This document shows, piece after piece, positions 1 through 6,149 of a DNA stretch of 7,667 bases (the first letter of the stretch is position 1; each line of letters begins with the position of its first letter). Under the pieces are notes generated by a model that did no database searches, was not told the origin of the DNA, and worked only from the letters and a program-made list of their open reading frames with translations. The DNA is from Herminiimonas sp. (GTDB lineage: Bacteria; Pseudomonadota; Gammaproteobacteria; Burkholderiales; Burkholderiaceae): the NCBI GenBank assembly GCA_014377155.1, contig JACMQD010000410.1, positions 1 through 7,667 on the forward strand, given 5' to 3'. Made by a program: the position numbers and the translations under genes.

Positions 1-294
1 GAAGGCCGTACCGACCACGTTCAGCGTCAGGTCCGTTTGCGTCGTGAGGTCGCTGCTGGCAAACGCGTAACCATCCATGGCCGAATTGTCATGCGCTGGC
101 ACATCTGCCGGCGAAATAACGTCCGCCGCCAGCACCCGGCCTAACGCCGCCGGCAGCGCGACGTGCTCGACAGCATCGATCGGCTCGATGAAATCGGCAA
201 TGATGTCGCGCGCCTGTGCTACCGGCAGGGCGTCGGGATCGTAATCGGACAAACAACTGACAACGCTGGAAAGGGTGCGAACGGGATTAGACAT
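1..294 (-). CDS. moeA: Molybdopterin molybdenumtransferase MoeA, N-terminal part (runs off left edge)
   Basis: Reading the minus strand from ATG at 294-292 gives 98 uninterrupted codons to the window edge, beginning MSNPVRTLSSVVSCLSDYDP. About 40 residues in comes ALPAALGRVLAADVISPADV and then PAHDNSAMDGYAF, the signature N-terminal segment of the MoeA family (domain I/II boundary, with the conserved PxxDxSAMDGYA loop). MoeA hydrolyses adenylylated molybdopterin and inserts molybdate, or tungstate in W-using organisms, in the cytoplasm. A Shine-Dalgarno AGGTGA lies at 309-304, nine bases before the start, which supports this start. The gene is divergent from the formate dehydrogenase operon and shares its 397-bp intergenic region. 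A metal-insertion enzyme fits next to a bis-MGD enzyme and a metal transporter. Only about a quarter of a usual 400-residue MoeA is present, so whether the rest is intact is unknown. Confidence 0.93.
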   Translation of the reverse strand, partial: MSNPVRTLSSVVSCLSDYDPDALPVAQARDIIADFIEPIDAVEHVALPAALGRVLAADVISPADVPAHDNSAMDGYAFASSDLTTQTDLTLNVVGTAF

Positions 295-331
295 GATGAC
301 GATTCACCTATCAAAAAGATCATGGAGCGGG

Positions 332-346
332 GGTGTGGCGGACACC
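332..346 (-). other. Small hairpin in the moeA leader
   Basis: GGTGT (332-336) and ACACC (342-346) form a perfect 5-bp inverted repeat around a 5-base loop. In the moeA transcript it would lie about 40 bases before the start codon. It is short and could arise by chance. No run of U follows, so it is not a convincing terminator. Confidence 0.25.
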
Positions 347-421
347 GGACGAAGCCTACGCTATTTCGGCCGGCGATGCCTTTTTCACACCGAACGCAAA
401 CTAGGCTCGCCGACGCTTTTA

Positions 422-444
422 ATATGCAAAATAAAGCCTATTGA
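422..444. repeat. 23-bp direct repeat, copy 1 (candidate operator)
   Basis: This copy matches positions 498-520 at 20 of 23 bases, with a start-to-start distance of 76 bp. It has the form ATATGC, 8 bases, GCCTAT, TGA, so the dyad ATATGC-N8-GCATAT is matched in all but one position. The repeat ends inside the -35-like hexamer TTGAAA (441-446). A 6-8-6 dyad beside a promoter is what a dimeric regulator site looks like. No known consensus (ModE, FNR, LysR type) was matched with confidence. Confidence 0.6.
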
Positions 445-469
445 AAGTTGATTTTGCTAGTGGTACTTT
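441..469 (+). promoter_or_regulatory. Candidate sigma-70 promoter for the FDH operon
   Basis: TTGAAA (441-446; 5 of 6 to the -35 consensus) is followed after 17 bases by TACTTT (464-469). The second hexamer is a weak -10, helped by an upstream TGG (461-463), that is, an extended -10. Transcription would start near 476, giving a leader of about 215 bases before the start codon at 692. The -35 overlaps the right end of repeat copy 1, which would suit control by a bound regulator. The -10 match is poor, so this is a candidate only. Confidence 0.35.
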
Positions 470-497
470 CTACCTGCAAGCAAAATATACAAAAAAT

Positions 498-520
498 ATA
501 TGCACAAAAAAGCATATTGA
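498..520. repeat. 23-bp direct repeat, copy 2 (candidate operator with perfect dyad)
   Basis: This second copy of the element at 422-444 contains a perfect inverted repeat, ATATGC (498-503) and GCATAT (512-517), separated by ACAAAAAA. It runs into TTGATA (517-522), a 5 of 6 match to a -35 box. TAAAAA at 539-544, 16 bases further on, is a possible weak -10, so the element plus promoter may be duplicated in tandem. A degenerate third copy (TATG, A-run, GC, ATTG) can be imagined at 533-554 but needs a gap. Confidence 0.6.
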
Positions 521-541
521 TATCCCGCTTGGTATGAATAA

Positions 542-561
542 AAAAAGCAATTGTGCTTTTT
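542..561. other. A/T-rich perfect hairpin
   Basis: AAAAAGCA (542-549) and TGCTTTTT (554-561) are perfect 8-bp inverted arms around the loop ATTG. In rightward RNA it would be a weak AU stem ending in five U residues. In DNA it could be another protein site. The stem has only two G-C pairs, so it is unlikely to be an efficient intrinsic terminator. Confidence 0.4.
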
Positions 562-564
562 CCG

Positions 565-645
565 ATGGAGCCGGAAAACAGTCCATTCTCTGCCTCAGGG
601 GGACGTGCGACATTGCACTCGTTCCGCTACGCGGTGGCTCCCCAT
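565..645 (+). promoter_or_regulatory. Structured 5' leader, candidate cis-acting RNA
   Basis: Within the predicted leader of the FDH operon, AUGG-AGCCG (565-573) can pair with UGGCU (635-639) and CCAU (642-645) around a two-base bulge, giving about nine pairs. Enclosed by this stem are the hairpin CCGC-UAC-GCGG (624-634), which abuts the closing stem, and GUGC-gacauu-GCAC (605-618). The latter can extend by AC/GU pairs at 603-604 and 621-622. An alternative GUCC/GGAC pairing (581-584 with 601-604) would compete. Such a branched fold ahead of an Mo/W-enzyme operon suggests a regulatory RNA, but I could not match it to the Moco/Tuco riboswitch or any other named class from memory. Confidence 0.35.
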
Positions 646-676
646 GCACAGTGACAGGTTTGTCTGGCAAGCCAAG

Positions 677-691
677 TTAATTAGGAATTAA
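677..691 (+). promoter_or_regulatory. Ribosome binding site lying within an AU inverted repeat
   Basis: AGGA (683-686) is five bases before the ATG at 692 and decides that start over the in-frame ATG at 701. It lies at the centre of TTAATT-AGG-AATTAA (677-691), a perfect 6-bp inverted repeat directly abutting the start codon. The stem is all A-U and so weak. It may have no effect or only mildly mask the site. Confidence 0.55.
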
Positions 692-2389
692 ATGAACCAC
701 ATGATCATCCCGATTGCAGTGCAAGGCGCTTCAAAAGAACGCAAGCGCCAGGCGCCGAAAGGCCGCCGCGTCGACCCGGCGGCGCTGGCGCAGGTACAGG
801 CTTTGCTCGGCGAACAGTCACGCCAGCCCGATCTGCTGATCGAACATCTGCACAAGATCCAGGACCATTATGGTTGCCTGTCGGCGCCCCATCTGGCAGC
901 ACTTGCGCAAGAGATGCGCCTGGCGCAAACCGCAGTATACGAAGTGGCGACGTTCTACCACCATTTCGATGTCGTCAAAGAAGGCGAAAATGCACCACCG
1001 GCACTGACAGTGCGCGTCTGTGACGGCCTGTCATGCGAAATGGCCGGCGCGCGCGATTTGTTGGCGCGCTTGCCGGCAATTCTGGGCACGGACGTACGCG
1101 TGATCGCCGCGCCTTGCATCGGTCGTTGTGAACAGGCGCCGGCAGCCGTGGTCGGTCAAAATCCGGTATCGAACGCCAGTTGCGAAACCATCGCCGCCAA
1201 AGTCGGCGCACAGCAAGTCAAGCATGTACCCTCCGGCTTCATCGACTACGAAACGTACCGTGCGCAGGGCGGCTATGGTTTGCTGCAACAATGCCTGGAT
1301 GGTACCCGCGACGTCGAAGCGGTCATCGCTGAAATGGAACACTCCGGCCTGCGCGGTCTGGGCGGTGCGGGATTTCCGACCGGCCGCAAATGGCGCATCG
1401 TTCGCGCCGAAAACGGCCCGCGCCTGATGGCTGTCAACATCGACGAAGGCGAACCCGGGACGTTCAAGGACCGCGTCTACCTGGAGCGCGACCCACACCG
1501 CTTCCTTGAAGGGATGCTGATCGCCGCATGGGCAGTCGGCATCGAATCGGTCTACCTCTATCTGCGTGACGAATACCACGGTTGCCGTAGCATGCTCGAA
1601 GCCGAACTGACCACGTTACGGGCGCAGCCATCGATGCAGGGCATGCCGGAAATCTTCCTGCGACGCGGTGCCGGCGCCTACATTTGCGGCGAAGAATCGG
1701 CCATGATCGAATCGATCGAAGGCAAGCGTGGCCTGCCGCGACTACGTCCACCCTATGTCGCGCAGGTCGGCTTGTTCGGACGCCCGACGCTGCAACACAA
1801 TTTCGAAACCCTGTACTGGGTGCGTGATATCGTCGAGCGCGGCGCTGACTGGTTCGCGTCGCAAGGGCGCAATGGCCGCAAGGGCTTGCGCTCGTTTTCG
1901 GTGTCGGGGCGGGTCAAGGAGCCGGGTGTCAAACTGGCACCGGCCGGCATCACGATCCAGGAACTGATCGACGAATATTGCGGCGGCATGCAGGACGGCC
2001 ATGCGTTTTATGCGTACCTGCCGGGCGGCGCCTCGGGCGGCATCCTGCCGGCGGCGCTGAACGCGATCCCGCTCGATTTCGACACGCTGCAACCGTACGG
2101 CTGCTTCATCGGATCGGCGGCGGTGGTGGTGCTGTCGGACCAGGACACGGCAGTCAATGCCGCGCGCAACACGATGCAGTTTTTCAAGCACGAATCCTGT
2201 GGCCAGTGCACGCCGTGCCGCGTCGGTACCGCCAAGGCGGCTAGTTTGGTTAACCAGCCGAAATGGGATCTGGAGCTGCTGGCCGATTTGTCATTCGTGA
2301 TGCGCGATGCGTCGATTTGCGGGCTCGGCCAGGCCGCACCCAATCCGATCGACTGCGTAATCAAGTATTTCCCGCACGAGCTGGCGTAA
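692..2389 (+). CDS. fdwB: NAD-dependent formate dehydrogenase, beta subunit (NuoE-NuoF fusion, FDH1 type)
   Basis: This 565-residue protein is the diaphorase half of a cytoplasmic formate dehydrogenase: it takes electrons from the alpha subunit and reduces NAD+ at FMN. Residues about 25-175 are a NuoE-like [2Fe-2S] domain with ligands C110, C115, C142 and C146 (CDGLSC and CIGRC). Residues about 190-565 are NuoF-like, with the glycine-rich GLGGAGFPTGRKW near 222-234, DEGEPGTFKDR near 251, GAGAYICGEES near 326, and [4Fe-4S] ligands C503, C506, C509 (SCGQCTPCR) and C543. No signal peptide is seen. Fusion of the two domains in about 565 residues matches Fdh1B (FdwB) of Methylorubrum extorquens, a tungsten enzyme, and differs from separate FdsG plus FdsB. 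The N-terminus has a short basic stretch (KERKRQAPKGRR). The alpha gene starts 33 bp downstream. Domain assignment is firm; the tungsten-type symbol is inferred. Confidence 0.93.
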   Translation: MNHMIIPIAVQGASKERKRQAPKGRRVDPAALAQVQALLGEQSRQPDLLIEHLHKIQDHYGCLSAPHLAALAQEMRLAQTAVYEVATFYHHFDVVKEGENAPPALTVRVCDGLSCEMAGARDLLARLPAILGTDVRVIAAPCIGRCEQAPAAVVGQNPVSNASCETIAAKVGAQQVKHVPSGFIDYETYRAQGGYGLLQQCLDGTRDVEAVIAEMEHSGLRGLGGAGFPTGRKWRIVRAENGPRLMAVNIDEGEPGTFKDRVYLERDPHRFLEGMLIAAWAVGIESVYLYLRDEYHGCRSMLEAELTTLRAQPSMQGMPEIFLRRGAGAYICGEESAMIESIEGKRGLPRLRPPYVAQVGLFGRPTLQHNFETLYWVRDIVERGADWFASQGRNGRKGLRSFSVSGRVKEPGVKLAPAGITIQELIDEYCGGMQDGHAFYAYLPGGASGGILPAALNAIPLDFDTLQPYGCFIGSAAVVVLSDQDTAVNAARNTMQFFKHESCGQCTPCRVGTAKAASLVNQPKWDLELLADLSFVMRDASICGLGQAAPNPIDCVIKYFPHELA

Positions 2390-2422
2390 CCGTTCGCTTA
2401 GAACAGGTAAAGAGAAAACCTT

Positions 2423-5251
2423 ATGAATGCAATTACCCGCAGTGAAATTGCGCAGCTCGATGCGCCGGTCGTCAGTTTCAGCATCAATGGCCGCGCAGTT
2501 CAGGGCCGCGTGAGCGAAACCCTGATCCAGGTGGCCCAGCGCGAAGGCATCGAAATCCCTCACCTGTGCTACAAGGAAGGCCTTGAAACCGTCGGCAACT
2601 GCCGCGCCTGCATGGTCGAGATAAACGGCGAGCGCGTCCTCGCGCCATCGTGCTGCCGTTATCCTGCGGCTGGCATGACAGTGACGACCGACAGCGAGCG
2701 CGCCGTCAAGGCGCAAAAGCTGGTACTTGAACTGCTGCAATCGGACATGCCCGAAACCGCCTATACGCGCGACAACGAAGTCGATCAGTGGTCGCGCAAA
2801 CTGGCAGTCGGCAAGCCCCGTTTCGAAGCGCGTCAACGCGTGGCGCAGGATGCTTCGCACGCCGCCATCACCGTCAATCTCGATGCCTGCATCCAGTGCA
2901 CCCGCTGCGTGCGCGCCTGCCGCGACGAACAGGTCAATGACGTGATCGGCCTGGCGTTTCGTGGCGATCAGGCCAAGATCGTGTTCGACATGGACGACCC
3001 GCTGGGTGCTTCCACATGCGTAGCCTGCGGCGAATGCGTGCAAGCCTGCCCGACCGGTGCGCTGATGCCGGCGCGCGAAGCGGCGCTGGCGGTGCCGGAC
3101 AAGAAAGTCGAGTCTGTGTGCCCGTATTGCGCCGTCGGCTGCCAGCTGACCTACAATGTCAAGGACAACAAGATTCTCTACATCGAAGGCCGCGATGGTC
3201 CGGCTAACCATGAACGCCTGTGCGTCAAGGGCCGCTATGGTTTCGACTACGCCCACCATCCACAACGCCTGACAGTGCCCTTGATCCGTCGCGCCGACGC
3301 CCCCAAGCGCGGCGATTTCGTCATGGACCCGGACCGGGTAATGGATGTGTTTCGCGAAGCGACGTGGGAAGAAGCGCTGGCGTTCGCCGGCGGCAAACTC
3401 AAGCAGATCCGTGATCAGTACGGCAAGAAATCGCTGGCCGGTTTCGGCTCCGCCAAGGGCAGTAACGAAGAAGCCTATCTGTTCCAGAAGCTGGTGCGCG
3501 TTGGATTCGGCAGCAACAACGTCGACCATTGCACGCGGCTGTGTCATGCGTCGTCGGTCGTGGCACTTCTGGAAGGCATCGGTTCCGGCGCGGTGTCGAA
3601 TCCGGTGATGGATGTCACCAAGGCCGATGTCGTCATCGTCATCGGTGCCAATCCGACCGTCAATCACCCGGTCGCGGCGACCTGGATCAAAAACGCCATC
3701 AAGAACGGCACCAAGCTGGTGGTGCTCGATCCACGCCGCTCGGACCTCGCGCGCATGGCGCATCGCTACCTGCAGTTCAAACCCGACACCGATGTCGCGT
3801 TGCTCAATGCGATGATGCATGTGATCGTCAACGAAGGCCTGGTCGACAAGGAATTCATTGCCAGCCGCACCATCGGCTACGAAGAACTCGAAAAGAACGT
3901 CGCCGACTACAGCCCCGAAAAAATGGCGCCGATCTGCGGCATCGACGCCGACACCATCAAGTATGTGGCGCGATTGTATGCGACGTCGAAGGGATCGATG
4001 ATCCTGTGGGGCATGGGCGTGTCGCAGCATATCCACGGCACCGACAATGCGCGCTGTCTCATCGCGCTGTCGCTGATGACCGGCCAGATCGGCCGGCCCG
4101 GCACCGGCCTGCATCCGTTACGCGGCCAGAACAACGTGCAAGGCGCGTCCGATGCCGGCCTGATTCCGATGATGTACCCCGATTACCAGCGCGTCACCGA
4201 TCCCAAGGTCCAGGCCAGCTTCGAGCAAGCGTGGAAAGTCCCGGCCGGTTCGCTCGACAGCACGCCTGGCCTGACTGTGGTCGAAGTGATGCATGCCATC
4301 AAGCGTGGTGAGGTGCGCGGCATGTACGTCATGGGCGAGAACCCGGCCATGTCGGACCCTGACGCCAACCATGCGCGCGAATCGCTGGCGGCGCTCGACC
4401 ATCTGGTAGTGCAGGATATTTTCCTGACCGAGACCGCTTACCTGGCCGATGTCATCCTGCCAGCGTCGGCCTTCCCCGAAAAGAACGGCACCTTCACCAA
4501 TACCGACCGTCTGGTGCAGATGGGCCGCAAGGCAATCGAGCCGCCCGGCGAGGCGCGCCAGGACCTGTGGATCATTCAGCAATTGGCGCAGCAGCTCGGG
4601 GTCGACTGGCATTATTCGCACGTCTCGGAAGTGTTCGATGAAATGCGCCGCATCATGCCTAGCATCGGCGGCATTACCTGGGACCGGCTGGAGCGCGAAC
4701 ATGCGGTCACCTATCCGTGCCTCAAGGAAGGCGATCCCGGCCAATCGGTGGTGTTCGTCGATGACTTCCCGCGCGAATCGGGCCGCGCCCGCTTCGTCCC
4801 GGCTGACATCATCAGCGCCGACGAACGGCCAGATGCCGAGTATCCGATGGTACTCATCACCGGACGCCAACTCGAGCACTGGCATACCGGCAGCATGACG
4901 CGCCGCGCCACGGTGCTCGACGCGATCGAGCCCGATCCGGTGGCGCTGGTACATCCGCTGGACCTGGCAGCGCTGGGCGCCAATCCGGGCGACATCGTTA
5001 CGCTGGCATCGCGGCGCGGTACGGTCAGCCTGTATGCGCGGGCCGATGACAGCTCGCCGCGTGGCGCGATTTTCGTGCCGTTCTGCTACTACGAAGCGGC
5101 TATCAACAAGCTGACCAATGCCGCGCTCGATCCGTTCGCCAAGATACCGGAGTTCAAGTATTGTGCGATTCGCATCACGCTCGGCGGCGACGCACCGGTG
5201 CAGGGCAGCTACGGCGGCGGTCAGGCGCTGGAACGGTTGCCCCGTGCATAA
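2423..5251 (+). CDS. fdwA: NAD-dependent formate dehydrogenase, catalytic alpha subunit (bis-MGD, probably tungsten)
   Basis: This 942-residue cytoplasmic subunit oxidises formate to CO2 at a W or Mo bis-MGD centre. In order: an N-terminal [2Fe-2S] domain (C49, C60, C63, C77); a two-cluster ferredoxin domain (C156, C159, C162, C166 and C199, C202, C205, C209); a [4Fe-4S] of the catalytic domain (C233, C236, C240, C267) followed by the conserved lysine K269; and the molybdopterin oxidoreductase body. The active-site motif HCTRLCHASS gives the metal ligand C374 (Cys, not Sec) with H375, and LRGQNNVQG gives R567, equivalent to Sec140, His141 and Arg333 of E. coli FdhF. Near 815-940 is the dinucleotide-binding domain (GRQLEHWHTGSMTRR). 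There is no Tat signal. The His-Cys3 cluster motif of NuoG is not visible. Length and beta partner fit the tungsten FDH1 type; Mo use cannot be excluded from sequence. Confidence 0.94.
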   Translation: MNAITRSEIAQLDAPVVSFSINGRAVQGRVSETLIQVAQREGIEIPHLCYKEGLETVGNCRACMVEINGERVLAPSCCRYPAAGMTVTTDSERAVKAQKLVLELLQSDMPETAYTRDNEVDQWSRKLAVGKPRFEARQRVAQDASHAAITVNLDACIQCTRCVRACRDEQVNDVIGLAFRGDQAKIVFDMDDPLGASTCVACGECVQACPTGALMPAREAALAVPDKKVESVCPYCAVGCQLTYNVKDNKILYIEGRDGPANHERLCVKGRYGFDYAHHPQRLTVPLIRRADAPKRGDFVMDPDRVMDVFREATWEEALAFAGGKLKQIRDQYGKKSLAGFGSAKGSNEEAYLFQKLVRVGFGSNNVDHCTRLCHASSVVALLEGIGSGAVSNPVMDVTKADVVIVIGANPTVNHPVAATWIKNAIKNGTKLVVLDPRRSDLARMAHRYLQFKPDTDVALLNAMMHVIVNEGLVDKEFIASRTIGYEELEKNVADYSPEKMAPICGIDADTIKYVARLYATSKGSMILWGMGVSQHIHGTDNARCLIALSLMTGQIGRPGTGLHPLRGQNNVQGASDAGLIPMMYPDYQRVTDPKVQASFEQAWKVPAGSLDSTPGLTVVEVMHAIKRGEVRGMYVMGENPAMSDPDANHARESLAALDHLVVQDIFLTETAYLADVILPASAFPEKNGTFTNTDRLVQMGRKAIEPPGEARQDLWIIQQLAQQLGVDWHYSHVSEVFDEMRRIMPSIGGITWDRLEREHAVTYPCLKEGDPGQSVVFVDDFPRESGRARFVPADIISADERPDAEYPMVLITGRQLEHWHTGSMTRRATVLDAIEPDPVALVHPLDLAALGANPGDIVTLASRRGTVSLYARADDSSPRGAIFVPFCYYEAAINKLTNAALDPFAKIPEFKYCAIRITLGGDAPVQGSYGGGQALERLPRA

Positions 5252-5273
5252 ACACAGGCGCGAGGGTTAGAAT
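5245..5273 (+). promoter_or_regulatory. Possible internal promoter before fdhD (leaderless transcript)
   Basis: TAGAAT (5268-5273) is a 5 of 6 match to the -10 box, in a TTAGAAT context often seen just before starts in Burkholderiales. A poor -35 (TGCATA, 5245-5250) sits 17 bases upstream. Transcription would begin at about 5280, on or next to the ATG, giving a leaderless mRNA. The only nearby Shine-Dalgarno-like sequence (GAGG, 5262-5265) is too far from the start, which is consistent with this idea. It would allow fdhD and the transporter genes some expression independent of the FDH genes. Confidence 0.3.
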
Positions 5274-5279
5274 GCGTGC

Positions 5280-6143
5280 ATGTCACCCCACCAAGCCATG
5301 AACGCGCGTCCGTCGTTATCGAATGCCGCCGCCGCGCTCACCCACGACGTTGACGTCGTCGATGAGCGCGGCCGGGTTTCGACGATTGCCATTCCCGCCG
5401 AGCGCCCGCTGACGGTGTATGTCGACAAGCGTGAACTGGTCACGCTGATGACGCTCGGCTCGGCGCCGGAGGCGCTCACGCTCGGCTATCTGCGCAACCA
5501 GCGGCTGGTGCGGTCGATCGAAGAAATCGAAGCGGTGCAGGTCGACTGGTCGGTCGATGCGGTGGCCGTCACGACCAAGCACGGCATTGCCGACATCGAG
5601 CAGCGCACGGCAAAGAAAGTCGTCACTACCGGCTGCGGTCAGGGGTCGGTATTCGGTGGCCTGATGGACGAGGTCGATTCGATCGTATTGTCGCCGGATG
5701 CGCGCCTGAAACAATCGGTGTTGTACCGGATCGTCGACACCATCCGTACGCAGGATTCGGTCTACAAGCAAGCCGGCTCGGTGCATGGCTGCGGCCTGTT
5801 TTCCGCACAGGGCGAGCTGTTGCATTTTATCGAGGATGTCGGCCGGCACAATGCGGTCGATGCGATCGCCGGCAAGATGTGGCTCGATGACATGCGTGGC
5901 GATGACAAGGTGTTCTACACCACCGGCCGTCTGACCTCGGAAATGGTAATTAAGGGCGCGCAAATGGGTATCCCGTTTCTGCTGTCGCGCTCCGGCACGA
6001 CGCAAATGGGACACATGGTGGCCGAACGGCTGGGCATGTCGCTGCTGGCGCGCTGCACTGGCAAGCATTTCCTGCTGTTGAGCGGCAAGGAGCGGCTGCA
6101 GTTCGAGCCGCATTTGTTCGACGGTGCGCTCAGGACCGCCTGA
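5280..6143 (+). CDS. fdhD: Formate dehydrogenase accessory sulfurtransferase FdhD
   Basis: This 287-residue protein belongs to the FdhD/FdsC family, which passes sulfur from a cysteine desulfurase to the bis-MGD cofactor of formate dehydrogenase. Without this the enzyme is inactive. Family features are RPLTVYVDKRELVTLMTLGS near residue 42, LGYLRNQRLV, the glycine-rich loop TTGCGQGSVFGG (C119), HFIEDVGRHNAVDAIAGK near 182 and TGRLTSEMVIKGAQMGIPFL near 218. E. coli FdhD has a CxxC pair (C121, C124); here only the first cysteine is kept and the second position is glycine, although C259 lies near the C-terminus. The gene starts 28 bp after the alpha-subunit stop and ends 6 bp before tupB. An in-frame ATG at 5298 is an alternative start. 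The family call is secure. Confidence 0.95.
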   Translation: MSPHQAMNARPSLSNAAAALTHDVDVVDERGRVSTIAIPAERPLTVYVDKRELVTLMTLGSAPEALTLGYLRNQRLVRSIEEIEAVQVDWSVDAVAVTTKHGIADIEQRTAKKVVTTGCGQGSVFGGLMDEVDSIVLSPDARLKQSVLYRIVDTIRTQDSVYKQAGSVHGCGLFSAQGELLHFIEDVGRHNAVDAIAGKMWLDDMRGDDKVFYTTGRLTSEMVIKGAQMGIPFLLSRSGTTQMGHMVAERLGMSLLARCTGKHFLLLSGKERLQFEPHLFDGALRTA

Positions 6144-6149
6144 CGATCG

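Larger units (their letters stand above)
295..691. other. Divergent intergenic control region between moeA and the formate dehydrogenase operon
   Basis: This 397-bp stretch holds no convincing gene. Its short open frames begin at GTG or TTG, lack a good ribosome site and encode no recognisable protein. The core is strikingly AT-rich for this genome: by hand count 41 of 140 bases at 421-560 are G or C. It contains a duplicated 23-bp element, two -35-like hexamers, an A/T hairpin and a GC-richer segment (565-645) able to form a branched RNA structure. Promoters for both moeA (leftward) and the FDH operon (rightward) should lie here. A good sigma-54 -24/-12 pair with the right spacing was not found on either strand. 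Confidence 0.8.

Noticed and set aside
163..444. A 93-codon plus-strand open frame at the left end
   Set aside because: It starts at GTG inside and antisense to moeA and has no family resemblance. The moeA frame explains 1-294 fully.
461..477. A sigma-54-like TGGTAC...TGC sequence
   Set aside because: The GG and GC elements are 12 bases apart rather than the required 10, and the -12 half lacks TTGC.
480..525. A ModE box
   Set aside because: The region is rich in TATA-like runs, but the flanking CG/ACG ends and spacing of the ModE consensus are absent. The duplicated ATATGC-N8-GCATAT dyad describes it better.
565..645. Calling the leader a Moco/Tuco riboswitch
   Set aside because: The fold and context are suggestive, but I could not match the conserved core of the class by eye. 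It is reported only as an unclassified structured leader.
470..670. A 66-codon minus-strand frame with a hydrophobic C-terminal part, and a 79-codon plus frame at 441-680
   Set aside because: Both begin at TTG without a ribosome site. The hydrophobic stretch reflects the A/T-rich control DNA rather than a membrane protein.
2291..4114. A 607-codon open frame on the minus strand across the alpha-subunit gene
   Set aside because: It is an antisense shadow produced by high-GC codon bias opposite a gene with complete FDH motifs. Its translation is rich in H, R, D and A, has no recognisable domain, and overlaps two genuine genes.
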